Below, piece by piece: positions 19,283 through 30,091 of a DNA stretch of 64,000 nt. The translations under genes and the position numbers were made by a program. The stretch is from Cladocopium goreaui (taxonomy: Eukaryota; Sar; Dinophyceae; Suessiales; Symbiodiniaceae): positions 1 through 64,000 of the forward strand of contig CAMXCT020002373.1 of NCBI GenBank assembly GCA_947184155.2, written 5' to 3'. Position 1 is the stretch's first letter. Each line of letters begins with the position of its first letter. The notes below the pieces were generated by a model. It was not told the origin of the DNA and did not search any database. It was given only the letters and a program-made list of their open reading frames with translations.

Positions 19283-19404
19283 TTTAAGTCACGGGATCCC
19301 GGCTCGGTGTTGGGTGTGTCCTAGGTCCTCAACGTGGCGCCGTTGGTACATGGTTTATCCCGTTGTGCCATTGTTTGACTGCGTGTCATAGGAATCTTAA
19401 TAGT

Positions 19405-19528
19405 TACCAACTGGTAAACATACAAAAAACTATGGAAAATCATCATTTTTAATGGGTAAATCGGGTAAATCGGGTAAATCAACTATAAATGGCAATGTTC
19501 AATAGCTATGTTAAATTACCAGAGGGTA
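19405..19528 (+). mobile_element. Family B element with 10-bp internal expansion
   Basis: TACCAACTGGTAAACAT at the left and AATTACCAGAGGGTA at the right. GGGTAAATCG is repeated in tandem about three times in the middle. Confidence 0.8.
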
Positions 19529-19667
19529 CCAACTGGTGCAGGATTTTGTTCCATCCACTGTAAATTGCACCTTGGCTCTCTTTGAGAAGAGTACACATGG
19601 GTGAGAGAAGCAACACACAAACCCAGGAATTCAATCTTGATTTTCTGGCTTTTCAATCAAAACCATT

Positions 19668-19787
19668 ACCCTTTGGTTGTTTCACAAAGCTATGGAAAAT
19701 GGCCCATTTATAAGTGATTTATCATGATTGACCCTTTATCTATGGTGATTTTCCATAGCTACGTTGAATTTTGTTGAATTACCAAAC
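19668..19787 (-). mobile_element. Degenerate family B element
   Basis: TACCCTTTGGTTGTTTCACA at the left, GGTGATTTTCCATAGCTACG inside, and AATTACCAAA at the ragged right end. Confidence 0.55.
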
Positions 19788-20274
19788 TCACCTCCATTGC
19801 CCTGATCGACCTTAAGCAAGGTGGTGTCCCCAAGTTTGCTGGTACAAGTTGGTCGTTCTGAAGCCATCTAAGTATAGATATGTCTACTGTTAACCTGCAA
19901 CCAAGTGAGCTATCAAACTGGGGTACTACCATGATATATACACATATATATATATATATACATATATATACATGTATATCAAAACATTCAGGAAAACATC
20001 CTGTAAACATCATTAAACCATTTTTCAAAAACATATTATCACCAAGTTGAGTTTTCTAAAACCACCATTATCATTTCACGGAAAAACTGCGCCATGGAGG
20101 TTTGCTGCCAACATCGATGACGTGATGCCCTGGGGCACCCAGATGGTCCGTGACACCCGGTCGACACCTGGGATGTTTTTGTTTTTTTAAACTTACCCAG
20201 ATTTTTCTATCATGAAAAAAAACTTTCTATATATTATTATATACTTATATATATATAATTAATAGTATGAGAAC
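19788..20274. other. No gene recognised; TA microsatellites
   Basis: (TA)n runs at 19932-19980 and 20225-20265. A minus-strand ORF of 91 codons crosses the first run and is not credible. Confidence 0.45.
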
Positions 20275-20433
20275 ATGGTGCGACAAAGTGTGGTGGTTTC
20301 AAATATGTGTCTGAATCATCCACCTTATGTTCTGATCCAACCTGACTATGGAATGGTTGGCTCAACCAGCCAGGTCATTGTTGTCATGCAGTCTGAGGAG
20401 ATGGAAACCCCATCTACGGTGCTCCCAGCTTGA
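20275..20433 (+). CDS. Small ORF, exon-like, unknown product
   Basis: A 52-codon ORF from an ATG to TGA. The product (PPYVLIQPDYGMVGSTSQVI, then VVMQSEEMETPSTVLPA) has normal amino-acid balance, unlike the AT-driven ORFs around it. It is followed within 40 bp by another coding-like segment in a different frame, which would fit two exons with a small intron or a broken gene. No family is recognised. Confidence 0.3.
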   Translation: MVRQSVVVSNMCLNHPPYVLIQPDYGMVGSTSQVIVVMQSEEMETPSTVLPA

Positions 20434-20470
20434 GTCACGGTAGAGACCTTGTCTCAGCATCTGAAACAGC

Positions 20471-20692
20471 AGACTGGATCGATTTGCTGATTTGGATGTC
20501 GTGGTGAAGCAGAACCGGCTGGCGGCGAACCTTAGCTGAGCGCAATCTAGTCATGCCACGGACAGTTTCAGAAAGCAGCGATTGCTGCTCCATGCGATGG
20601 AGATGGGAGAGGTGCCAACACCAAAACGGAAAGGAGCAGGAGGTCCATACAGCGTGAAAATCATACGTGCTGGTTCGCCCCAGGAATCGAAA
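20471..20692 (+). pseudogene. Exon-like segment with in-frame TGA
   Basis: One frame reads coding-like on both sides of a single TGA at 20537-20539. Before it comes DRFADLDVVVKQNRLAANLS. After it come FRKQRLLLHAMEMGEVPTPK and then RKGAGGPYSVKIIRAGSPQE. GTAGGT at 20693 would be a good donor site. The TGA may be a disabling mutation, or the true exon may start after it. No family is recognised. Confidence 0.35.
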
Positions 20693-20719
20693 GTAGGTTA
20701 TAACTCCATTTACAACTGG

Positions 20720-20913
20720 GCTGACCCTAGTTAGCTTACTAATAAGCGGGGTGAACTAAAGCAGTCATAAGTTGGTTCATAACCCCCATTGAATATAGAC
20801 TAATAGATATCTATAATTAGATATATCAACCATAAACCCTTGTAATGGGCCATAAACTAACTTGACTAACTGGGGTGAACCGCCATAAACTAACTTGACT
20901 AACTGGGGTGAAG
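20720..20913. repeat. Family C-like remnant with 32-bp tandem
   Basis: Contains CATAAGTTGGTTCATAACCC and TATCAACCATAAACCC as in family C interiors. A 32-bp unit (GCCATAAACTAACTTGACTA and onward) is repeated twice at the right side. Confidence 0.5.
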
Positions 20914-21278
20914 CACCAAATATGCTTTAATTATACCAGAAGTGCCCAACGGTTAACACCGTTTTTTGTGTGGTGCCTGCAGCGGCAAAGCTCTGGAATG
21001 AACTGGGCCCGTATGTCGCACCCCAATATTTGGATCAATATCATGTGTATTGCGTGTTAAGTACAGTCATGGTCCTTAAGATTAAGACTTATAAATTGAA
21101 TGTAAATTGGATTATAATGATATATTGCAGGAGTTATTATCCAGTTTACAACATGTGCAACTCTTAAGGGCTATATAACTGTTGTATGGATCATTCGGGG
21201 CGTTTCACGTTGGAGCCCTGGGCATATATGGCATAGACCTTCCAGACGCGCTGCAGTCGAGCTCCCTGTTTCGCCCAG

Positions 21279-21356
21279 ATTAGCATGCTGAGACAAGAAC
21301 TGGACGATTTACAACCACAACAGGTGCACCGAAAAAGAGGGGCTGGCGGTGGATAA
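21279..21356 (+). CDS. Exon-like segment after a strong acceptor
   Basis: CCCTGTTTCGCCCAG directly precedes it, a good acceptor. The open frame reads ISMLRQELDDLQPQQVHRKR and then GAGGG to TAA. It is short, so evidence is thin, but composition and acceptor agree. No family is recognised. Confidence 0.3.
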   Translation: MSMLRQELDDLQPQQVHRKRGAGGG

Positions 21357-21969
21357 TTTTTCGAATTTTCTGAAGTAGCAGCCTACTTAGTAGGCATCTA
21401 GCTGCTTGAATCATGTCCCCTCATGTTTGTTGAGTCAGATCCCCTGCTGAACTCTACGGTTTCTTGCGGCTTCAATGCCAATGGTCACAGAGAAACCTCA
21501 TTGATGTTGGAGAGTCTCCATGATTCAAGGTGGTGCCCCCCAAACGGTTATGTTGGTGAGCTTCCCCAGCTCGTTCGAAGAAAAAACCTTTTTAAACCAT
21601 GATGAAAACCCACGTCTTTCAACTCAGTGATTCCAAAAACAAACGATTCCATTCATTCTTCGGTGGTTAACTCCCTACTTTTCATGGTTAAACCACCATT
21701 TGTTGTACTGAAATACCTATATTCCTATACTAGCGTCTAGTACTCAGCATGGTAGGTAAATAATCCAGTTCTCCACGATCGCACATCATCACCATAGCAT
21801 ACCATGGCCATGTTGATGGCATATTGGTGTCATATAATCAACATGTTTTCTTCAAAACCAATGGCATCCAATCCCTCTTTCAGGTATATTATGATAATAT
21901 CAATGGATTGGTTGGGGAAAATCAAGAAACCCGAAACCGCGGGATTTTCTCATGAAGATCATGATATCA

Positions 21970-22103
21970 TACAGGATGGGCCCCCCCAGTGATAAGTTGG
22001 TTTACAAACCATTATAATCCCATTAACTATAGTTATATCTACCATAAACCATTGTTAAGCCACTTATAAACCAACTTAGCTATCTTGGGGGCCCCATCCT
22101 GTA
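21970..22103. mobile_element. Family C element, near-consensus
   Basis: TACAGGATGGGCCCCCC at the left and GGGGGCCCCATCCTGTA at the right form a long terminal inverted repeat. Inner arms AAGTTGGTTTACAAACC and CTTATAAACCAACTT also pair. The terminal TA pair is compatible with a TA target. Confidence 0.85.
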
Positions 22104-22165
22104 GGGGGCTCCGGTGAAATTTGTCCCTGAAACCAGTCCATTGATAGGTGCATCAACTTCAGCAG

Positions 22166-22264
22166 TGCGACCTTTGGAGCCGCTTTGCCGACTCGGACGA
22201 CGAGGTGTCGTGGTTCACGGCCTTGGTTTTGGGCCGCAGAAAACCATGGGTGACAAAATGGTGA
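22166..22264 (+). CDS. Exon-like segment, unknown product
   Basis: GC-rich island after CAACTTCAGCAG. The frame reads CDLWSRFADSDDEVSWFTAL and then VLGRRKPWVTK to a TGA. Acidic and aromatic content is protein-like. No family is recognised. Confidence 0.3.
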   Translation, partial: CDLWSRFADSDDEVSWFTALVLGRRKPWVTKW

Positions 22265-22643
22265 TTTCACCAAGAGAAATGGTGATTTAAATTTGATTTA
22301 ATCACAATAATGTTAAATCATTAATGTGGTTAATATGTCATTTAATACGGATAATGGTGATATTAACCATATTTAACCATATTAATCACGGACAATGGGT
22401 GACCATATGCAACGACCTTCACAGGTCATCATGGGCCAACCAGCGTATTTGCCGCCGATCGTGCAACCAATTCAATCTTTCATATTTCGAAGACCAGGAA
22501 GTCAGCCATGTAAGTGGATAATGCACAAGTGTTCATCCATAGTATGGTGCATCACACGCGGGCGTGAAAATCAACCGGGCTGGAGAAGGATTGGGTACAG
22601 CCAATGCAAACTGACCGTTACCCGTCATAGGTGGTCACTGGGC

Positions 22644-22740
22644 GTCGCTGACGAGGTCATGGAAAGTTACGCCACTGCAACGTGGAAAGCGGCGTCTGGG
22701 AGAGGGCTACTTCGTGACCTAGTCGTCGAAGGCAGGTCTA
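22644..22740 (+). CDS. Exon-like segment, unknown product
   Basis: Part of a 165-codon open frame (22395-22892). Only this part has protein-like composition: VADEVMESYATATWKAASGR, then GLLRDLVVEG. The flanking parts of the frame do not look coding. No family is recognised. Confidence 0.25.
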
Positions 22741-22823
22741 TAAACGGTCGAATGCCAAAAGCGTTTGAGAACTGGTCGTTTCAAGCAACAGCCAAACTTC
22801 AAGAAACCACTCTGAAGCTTCGG

Positions 22824-22856
22824 ATGGGCTTCGGATGGGCTTCGGATGGGCTCAAA
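22824..22856. repeat. 11-bp tandem repeat, 3 units
   Basis: Three units of CTTCGGATGGG, the last running into CTCAAACTTCG. Confidence 0.75.
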
Positions 22857-23267
22857 CTTCGCGACTCTCAGATCTCTTCCCGATCTCTTTGAGTGCAGCC
22901 AGCTGGGTGTGAAACTAAAGCAACTGACCTTTCCAGGGGAGCCCATGTTGATGAAAGATGGTTGAAAGAACATGGTTCACTTGGCTTAACCAGCGAACTT
23001 TGGAATGAATTTGTCGGATAACCATTCAAACATTGGGATGAATATGTGTTGACGAGGGGTTCAAGCAACATCCAAGTATAGTTTTGTTGGTTTATGATAC
23101 CCCTTCTAACTAGTTCAAGATAGTAAAACCCAACAGAAACCTGTCGTTGGCCCCTTCGATGGGCAGAAGTTCATACTCCTAAGGGAACCTAGGGAGCTGT
23201 TGCTCCGCTATGGCGCACTCCTGTTCCAAAAAAAACGGATATCAAGGTGAGGCCGATGTGAATGTTG

Positions 23268-23405
23268 GTTTACAAACCCTATTGACAATGCCATTTGCAC
23301 CATCCCCCAGTTTATGGCATTGCTTTATATACCCACATTAAGTATAGTTATATCAAGTCATATCCACCATAAAGCCTATTTAACCACACTATAGGTCGAC
23401 TTGGC
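23268..23405. repeat. Degenerate family C-like element
   Basis: Interior matches: GTTGGTTTACAAACCCTATT at the left, then TAAGTATAGTTATATCAAGT and CACCATAAAGCC. The terminal GGATGG arms are lost. Confidence 0.45.
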
Positions 23406-23574
23406 AATTACTTGGCTATGTCTTTTGGCCTTGTATCAATCATAGTTGGGTAAGCCCGTGGGTGGATTCGCCCATGGAAAAATTGGGATGATTTGATCAG
23501 CACCATATCGAGGTGAAACGTGAAACGGTGTAAACCTTGGCGGGGTATGTTGGTTGGCTTGATTTCATAACAAT

Positions 23575-23678
23575 TACCCTCTGGTAAACTAACATAGCTA
23601 TTGAAAATGGCCATTTATAGTTGATTTACCCATTAAAAATTGTGATTTTCCATAGCTATGTTAGTTTACCAGAGGGTA
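23575..23678 (-). mobile_element. Family B element, consensus copy
   Basis: TACCCTCTGGTAAACTAACA and TGTTAGTTTACCAGAGGGTA are exact reverse complements, 20 bp at each end. It is one of the best preserved copies. Confidence 0.9.
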
Positions 23679-23754
23679 GCACCGGATTAAATGGTGGTAC
23701 TCTCTGGTAATGTGTAGCAGACAGTTTGCTATTGAAAAAAATGAAAATAGCCCA

Positions 23755-23830
23755 TACCCATAGGATCCATGTATGCTTTATATGGTAACATTTACCATCA
23801 ATATACCCCCATGTTAGCATATACATATGA
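23755..23830. repeat. Family D palindromic element, right arm shortened
   Basis: CCCATAGGATCCATGTATGC, then GGTAACATTTACCATCAATA and ACCCCCATGTTAGCATATA. The expected final ATGGATCCTATGGG arm is missing. It joins family E directly. Confidence 0.7.
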
Positions 23831-24005
23831 CCATTTGTCAAAAATAGTTGTTTAGAAGTTTAGTATTGGTTGTTGATAATTCATCTGGGTCTACTGTTTT
23901 TTCCTCTATGTTATGAGGGGGCACGCAACTAAATTCAGCAATTCTGCAAGGCAGCGCTAGCAAACCCGCTAGGTTTGCGCTAGGTTTGATTGACAGCCAT
24001 GGCCT
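23831..24005 (+). repeat. Family E dispersed repeat, copy 1
   Basis: Matches 55684-55856: GTCAAAAATAGTTG, TTGTTGATAATT, GGCACGCAACTAAATTCA, AATTCTGCAAGGC, GCTAGGTTTGCGCTAG. The repeated CGCTAG core is notable. No coding signal. Confidence 0.7.
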
Positions 24006-24802
24006 CCATGTCGTGAATGTCTTGCCAGCTTTTCTTACAAGTCTGTCAGTTTCCACATATTCCCAAATTTTCGATTTTTTTACGGATTTTACGCGCTAGA
24101 TCGCCGCTAGCAACGCGCTAGCGAAAATTGCAAATACATGCCCCGGTCCACCCGCAGCCCATTCAGAGGCACAGCCATGTTCACGCTTTGGTAGCTTACA
24201 GTAAGGAAACAGCGTTGATCAGGAGGCATGTCAAGAAGCATATTGCATTCAGAGAGGCACACACACACAGAGACACACAGTTCAGGAGATAGTACCAGCG
24301 ACAGCGAATGAAAACCGACGTGCGTTAGCCGATTCCTGTGGTTTTAGAAAGATTTCCAAAGGTAACGAAGAATTTCCACGTTTTCACGTCATCAAGGTAG
24401 GTCATGTTTTTTAAAGGCAAACATGAGGCGGCACGCATGGAATTGCGATTTATCAACAAAACCGGGAACAGACATTTTGACAAACCGTCATATATATATA
24501 CCATACATGGATCCTATGGGATATAGATGTTGAGTTCGTTGGTTTACCTGCAACAAACCATGGTGATTTTCTGTAACGAACTGTAGACGTTTACAAACGA
24601 GGCTGAATTGTCGGGATTCAACGAGGTACCAGAGGGCATTTTTTACAGCTCAACGCTCAGGACTCGATGAAGTTAACGTGGCTTAAATCACTACAATCAA
24701 CATGAAACCACCTCATAATTGAATGGTTTATACAGTTTATACCATTCAATTGTGGTGAAATTGGGGACAGTTGTGATTTTTGTGAGTTGACCAAAAATGG
24801 GT
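24006..24802. other. No gene recognised; fragments of B and D
   Basis: A family D right arm (CCATACATGGATCCTATGGG) lies at 24500-24521. A decayed family B-like stretch lies at about 24540-24645, ending ACCAGAGGGCA. A short (CA)n run is at 24260-24275. Confidence 0.45.
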
Positions 24803-25162
24803 TTATTTCTGTGAGAGGTTGACTCGCCCATTCGCCAAGGACTCCACTAGGAAACTCATGCGGAGTCCTGATACCGGAGATTCACATGTTTGATACGAAG
24901 CATCATTTGGGTGTGTCCACAAATGGCGATATATACCCCAAAAATCATCAAAAATCCCCAAACTTGCATTGAAATAATGGGCATATGAAAGGCGTATGAC
25001 CTTGTCCGAACCTCGTGGTTTTCCTTTAATGTCAGACAAACTCATTGTGCTTTTAAAATCTACCACCAGTTTCTGTTCGGTGAATTTCAGCCAGAAAACC
25101 TGATCAATTTCTCCAATTTTCTCACCCAGGGTCAAGTTTGGTTCAGAAGGCATTGAGCCCAT
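24803..25162 (-). CDS. 119-codon minus-strand ORF, unknown
   Basis: Open from the ATG at 25162. The peptide has fairly even composition (EKIGEIDQVFWLKFTEQKLV, then VDFKSTMSLSDIKGKPRGSD), but it resembles no family I know, no splice signals are obvious, and most other coding-like islands here lie on the plus strand. It may be chance. Confidence 0.2.
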   Translation of the reverse strand: MGSMPSEPNLTLGEKIGEIDQVFWLKFTEQKLVVDFKSTMSLSDIKGKPRGSDKVIRLSYAHYFNASLGIFDDFWGIYRHLWTHPNDASYQTCESPVSGLRMSFLVESLANGRVNLSQK

Positions 25163-25699
25163 TGTTCCCTGTATTTGTTAGAGGGAACATTTACAGCAAC
25201 CTCTGATCTTTTGGTTGGGAAAAACGTAAAAAAGAGAAAACAATACAAGGGCCTTCGGTGTCGATGATAGATTCTTGGTTTCATGACTTTAAAGACTGGA
25301 TAGATGGTCATTTTAGGACAATTTTAGCTTTGGGTTCTGACATATTCTGATTACCAACCAATAAAAACGGACACTGACACTCACTATTTAAATAGATAGA
25401 CACTTAGACATTTTTACTGATGATTGACCACCAAATGTTTGTGGGTTTAAGTCCTCCATTGATATGTGTTTTTTCCATGTTTTTCCATCATGGGATGCAA
25501 CCCTCCTTTCAGGTAGGCAATCCCCTATTTTTTTTCTACGGCTCTATGGATTGAATATAACAAAAAAATATGAGTTAAATATGATTAAACACAATTAAAT
25601 ATAATTCAATATAATTAAATATGGTTAAATCCATTTAAATCCCAATTCTGTATGCGTAGTTTTCCCATGTTTTCCAGTTTTCCCAGAAAAAATTGCCAT
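25163..25699. other. No gene recognised
   Basis: AT-rich. 25565-25640 is a run of AATTAAATAT-type repeats. Confidence 0.45.
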
Positions 25700-25798
25700 C
25701 GTCTTCGCAATCGCCAGCGCGCCTTGGTCACGGCCGCCTCCTCGGCTGCGTCGCTTGGCCTCGGGCAGGTGGGAATGGTTCACCGATGGAAAAGATGA
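25700..25798 (+). CDS. Exon-like GC island, unknown product
   Basis: A sharp GC-rich island in AT-rich DNA. The open frame reads RLRNRQRALVTAASSAASLG, then LGQVGMVHRWKR. It is basic and Ala/Ser-rich. No clear acceptor or donor, no family recognised. Confidence 0.25.
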   Translation, partial: RLRNRQRALVTAASSAASLGLGQVGMVHRWKR

Positions 25799-25804
25799 TT
25801 TGAA

Positions 25805-25895
25805 CTGTAACTATACGGTTTATGATACCCATAACTATAGTTAATGGGGTTTACAAACCAACTTATAACTAGCCCCACATTGCACTTTCGTTAGA
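25805..25895. repeat. Family C-like fragment
   Basis: GGTTTATGATACCCATAACT, then GGTTTACAAACCAACTTATA and GCCCCACATTG. Only one GGCC-type end remains. Confidence 0.45.
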
Positions 25896-25934
25896 TTTTA
25901 TAGATATAGGTATATCAATATATATAAAATGATA

Positions 25935-26035
25935 CTGGTTGGTGGTCTGGAACATGAATGGATTATTTTTCCATTCAGTTGGGAATGTCATCATCCCAAC
26001 TCATATTTTTCAGAGGGGTTGAAACCACCAACCAG
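25935..26035 (+). mobile_element. Family A element
   Basis: CTGGTTGGTGGTCTGGAAC at the left and AAACCACCAACCAG at the right. The preceding ATATAAAATGATA also precedes the copy at 19108, so the true boundary may extend further left, or the site is preferred. Confidence 0.85.
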
Positions 26036-26984
26036 AACAGTATGTATAAGCATCCTTTGAGAGTCAGGCTGCAGGTTGGAAGAATGACCGCGGTTTCGGA
26101 GCCGTTTGGACGACGGATGGTTCAAGCCTTTTTGATATACTATATTATATGTGCCATCATTAAAACATGATATATATGGGGCATGGTCGTCCGACCATCC
26201 CTAGATCAATGGGTTGATGACCATATCGATCCATCGCCCAATAGGGGAATACAACCCACGTTTTGACAATAGCACGTACCATCCTGTTTCAAAACATTAA
26301 CTGATCCAGAGCGGCTTTGGCAACGGCTGGTCATGTGTGGAACCATCCGATTTGTTTGGGGCAAATCATGCAATCGATCACTGTAAATCATCAAAACAAA
26401 ATGCAATTTGCCCTTTAGAGTAGATTTTTGAACCCAATCTTGAACAAGTATTGGAGAAACATGAAAAAAACAATACACATAACAAAATACCGTTGGATCA
26501 ATCTTGTTAATAACCATCAGTGTAAATATTCATTGTCAGTGATTAATAATCGTCATATTTCGATACATATATATATATATACATATCATTGCTATCACCC
26601 AGCTGTATAGCCACAGGAATCATTCATCCCTCTTAACAACAATTACGAAGAATTGTTATTAGATATCTGATATTAATCATTACGTTAGAGAACAATAGAT
26701 ATTCTTAACAATAGTGGTTATTATCCATTCCAATTATTGTGTTTTTCGATAATGCTCACTGTTTAACCATTCCAGTTATACGCTGGATTCTTCAAATAGA
26801 TTTCAATAAATGTCTTCCCATTTCATCATTTCAATCTTAGAAAGATTTGTTTTCAATATTTCTAGACATGGTTACATATTTATGTTCATGGCAATATATG
26901 TCCAACCTAAGCTGCCAATTTCCAATGCTTGATCCAGGACTATTGTATGGTTGGGAAACTCCGAAAAATAGATAGCCATAGCGC
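26036..26984. other. No gene recognised; AT-rich
   Basis: AT-rich with a (TA)n run at 26565-26582. A 103-codon minus-strand ORF (26206-26517) is unrecognised. Confidence 0.4.
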
Positions 26985-27264
26985 TTACATAGGCCTTATA
27001 TATGGTAGGTACCTCCAATTAGGTTGCTGAAATGGCTATTGATTCTTGATAATCCTATCCCCAAATATGGAGTATGGTGGATACATCTATGGTCTATAGT
27101 TTATTTATGGGGCTTATCCTACTTATAACTGGCTGAATAATCCTATCCCCTCGTTCATATTACACAACTTCATTCTATGGTCCAAAATATGTGTAAATCC
27201 CTACATCCACTCTGGTTTTGGGGGTGTTTCAATGCTACTTTGGGGATATCAATGCTACTTACCA
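26985..27264 (+). repeat. Family G dispersed repeat, copy 1
   Basis: The segment from about 27020 matches the reverse complement of 37368-37610 at high identity. Shared landmarks are CCCCAAATATGGAGTATGGT, ATCCCCTCGTTCATATTACA, TTTTGGGGGTGTTTCAATGC and GGGGATATCAATGCTACTTA. The left part carries a family F end (GGTAGGTACCTCCAATTAGG). Confidence 0.8.
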
Positions 27265-27269
27265 ACCAG

Positions 27270-27400
27270 ATAAACCAGGCCGCCGAATCGCCCAAGGCCC
27301 GGCCGTGCGGCGGCCTTCAAGGCAGCCGCCAAGGCGGCCATGCATGGCAAGGCGCGATGGATTTCGCCTTGTGCGTGGCAAGGCGTCAGAGTTTTATCGG
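27270..27400. other. GC-rich island, frame unclear
   Basis: Rich in GGCCGCC and AAGGCGG. All three plus frames are open, so no coding claim is possible. Confidence 0.3.
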
Positions 27401-27418
27401 AAAATTATGGAACATGTA

Positions 27419-27525
27419 GGCTTTACCAGGAAAAATGATGAAAGATGGACGTTTCACCAGAAAAACATGAGGGAAAATGGAGGTTTTACCAGGAAATATG
27501 ATGGAAAATGGAAGTTCAACCAGGC
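27419..27525. repeat. 31-bp tandem repeat, about 3.4 units
   Basis: Units start near 27419, 27450 and 27482, each with TTTACCAGGAAAAATGATG-like sequence ending in GGAAAATGGA. Confidence 0.65.
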
Positions 27526-27816
27526 CAAATTATGCCAAAATCTGGATTTAAGCATTTGAAAACTGGATTTACAGTAGAAATGAACTAAAATGTGAGTTGA
27601 ATATGGTTTTGACTTCAAACGGATGAAACTATGTGGATTTGAAATTCAAATGGGAGGTGTTCTTCTCCAGTGGAATTTTCAGCCGGTAACATGATGAGTT
27701 GATGGACGTACCCCTGAACAATGGTGGTATAAAGAAAGCCAACCCTCATGGGGATGAAATAGAATTATACATATTCATATATATATATATATACACTGTA
27801 TATATATATATATACA

Positions 27817-27879
27817 CCCTCTGGTAAACTAACGTAACTATGGAAAATCACCATTTATAGCTGGGTCAGAGGGGTATAT
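27817..27879 (+). mobile_element. Family B element, internally deleted
   Basis: CACCCTCTGGTAAACTAACG at the left, GGAAAATCACCATTTATAG inside, then directly GGTCAGAGGGGTA. The right arm is mostly lost. (TA)n runs precede it. Confidence 0.6.
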
Positions 27880-27976
27880 ATTCAACTAGCACTGGATTGG
27901 TGGTTGAGCCAACGGAGCCGTCAATTGCGATTGGGACAATTGATTCAGCCAAAGAATCGGGATTTCACCAATTCAA

Positions 27977-28113
27977 TGGGAACTCCAGGATCCTAAAATG
28001 GAGGTACCGTACCATATAAGGCCATATTTTGTGGGGATATTCCCTTACATAGGCCTTATATAGGCCTTATATATGGTAGGTACCTCCAATTTAGGTTCCT
28101 GAAATGGCCATTG
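27977..28113. repeat. Family F inverted-repeat element
   Basis: CAATGGGAACTCCAGGATCC and AATGGAGGTACC at the left pair with GGTACCTCCAATT and GGTTCCTGAAATGGCCATTG at the right. The middle has GGCCATATTTTGTGGGGATA. A related full copy is at 38129-38290. Confidence 0.7.
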
Positions 28114-28374
28114 ACCAATGAACATTGAGATTTACCCTCAGTTTATGGCAATGTTCATTAGGAAACACAACTCTTCACCAGAGTCCTTGGCATGATGAGG
28201 TTCTGACCAGTAGCTGGATCAAAGATTCTGCTCCCCAGCAAAGATGGACGCATGAATTTCTGGATCTACAAGTTGCTGGCAATTTCACATAGCCATAGCA
28301 TGCCATAGCTAAGGAAAACCATAAAAAACAGCATTTTGAAGAGGTAAGGCCTCGAACTAAATGGATCTATCCCA

Positions 28375-28513
28375 TACAGGATGGGCCCCCCCAGTTGTAA
28401 GTTGGTTTATAAACCATTATAATCCCCATTAACTATAGTTATATCTACCATAAACCATTGTTAAGCCACTTATAAACCAACTGAACGCTATCGACTGGGG
28501 GCCCCATCCTGTA
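28375..28513. mobile_element. Family C element
   Basis: TACAGGATGGGCCCCCC at the left and GGGGGCCCCATCCTGTA at the right. Nearly identical to 21970-22103. Confidence 0.85.
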
Positions 28514-29193
28514 GCTGTGTTGAATTCCCATAAGGTAAAACAGCGGGTTTGTTGGGAGGTTGGGAGGTGTTTGATACACATTTTGTCGTTGCAGGCGGAT
28601 AGCAAGAAGAAACGCAAGTCGGGGAGCTCTGAAAACTGCTGTTGAGCTTCTGTTGGTTGATGAATTAACCATCATTTGTTGGGGTTTTCTGGGGGGTTAA
28701 CTGGTTAACCATGAAAAATATGGGGATGTTATTTTTTATTGATAAATGATGGTTGGTTGATGATTATAGGAACTATAGGGGATTGTACGGTATACCGGGA
28801 AAGTCTGATTTTTTTAGGGGAACACACCCAATTCCAATGGACTAGGACTTCATGTTCCCTATTGGAATAGCCATTTGGGGATATCCCCTATGTTCAGACA
28901 ACCCCATATTAGATCTTGGTAAATTATAACGACCTCACTGCGACCTCACTGGAATCATAGTTAGTAAGGGAAATCATCCACAAATGGCCCAACTATTCAG
29001 GTTAGTGAATTATGATTATTTACCCAGATTAGATCATATTAGGTAGTCCAGGAGGAACGGGGAATCTTTACAAACCAGCATTCAATGGAATGACATAACT
29101 CAGGGATTTGAAAAATGCTCAACTTGACCCAAATTCCCAAGATCTTAGATATATTTTTTTTTGGAGGGGGGGAATATTTAAGATCAATAGAAC
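28514..29193. other. No gene recognised
   Basis: Contains a GGTTAACTGGTTAACC palindrome near 28695 and A/T-rich filler. Nothing coding-like. Confidence 0.4.
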
Positions 29194-29303
29194 TACCCTC
29201 TGGTAAACGTTTACGTAGCTATAGAAAATCACCATTATTAATGGGTAAATCAACTATTTCTATGGCCATTTTCAATAGCAAACTGTTAACTTACCAGAGG
29301 GTA
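29194..29303 (+). mobile_element. Family B element
   Basis: TACCCTCTGGTAAACGTTTA at the left and AACTTACCAGAGGGTA at the right. Confidence 0.85.
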
Positions 29304-30079
29304 TCCATTGAAATCCTAGCGGGGATTCCAGCCGCCCCGACGTTGGTTGGAGATACAGAGTGCCATCGCGCCATCGGTGCGCCATCGACTGGATCACCTT
29401 CCTGAGCCGACAGTGTATTCCAGTTAAGTGGGGTAGCAACCGTAGCAACTGTAGCTAGTGACCCATGGTTTCTACATGGCTTCTCTATGGGTTAACAAAC
29501 CATGAACTTCACGGCCTGACGGGTAGGATGGTAATTCAGATGGTGGCCATAGTCCACAGCCAGGTTCCAAAACCGAAGGACATCAATTTAAGTTGGACAT
29601 AGTTGGAGTTCGAGCATCTCACACATGATTCTTGGATATTCTTTGGGTAGCTCAGATGTTTGCATCAAAAATCTCAAGTATGTATACTGTTTTGCCCTAC
29701 CAAATTATACCATTATCCACATGTACAACAATTTCACCATATTTAGTTTACATACCATAATTCATATTTATTGGAAAATTCTACCATTAATTTAATCTAC
29801 CGGTATCATAGATAATAAATATATATATATATAGTAAAATAAATACATACCATATACTGGTAGATTAAATACATACCATATACTGGTAGATTATAGATAT
29901 TAATACATAATATCTGTTCATACCATATACTGCTGTGCCCCCATGATATGTTTTCTGTTGGTACAGATCACCTCAATGGACTCATGGAATTCATTCTGAG
30001 GAGCAGCTCGGACGGCCCTCGCAAGGACGCCGGAGGGAGGGTCGGAGGGTGTTTGACGATCTCAAGATGCGTTTGAACC
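29304..30079. other. No clear gene; small tandem repeat
   Basis: ACATACCATATACTGGTAGA occurs twice in tandem at 29845-29893 and more loosely nearby. A short GC-rich stretch at 30003-30075 is open in a frame reading PSQGRRREGRRVFDDLKMRL, too short to call. Confidence 0.4.
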
Positions 30080-30091
30080 ATGTGTAAAAAT

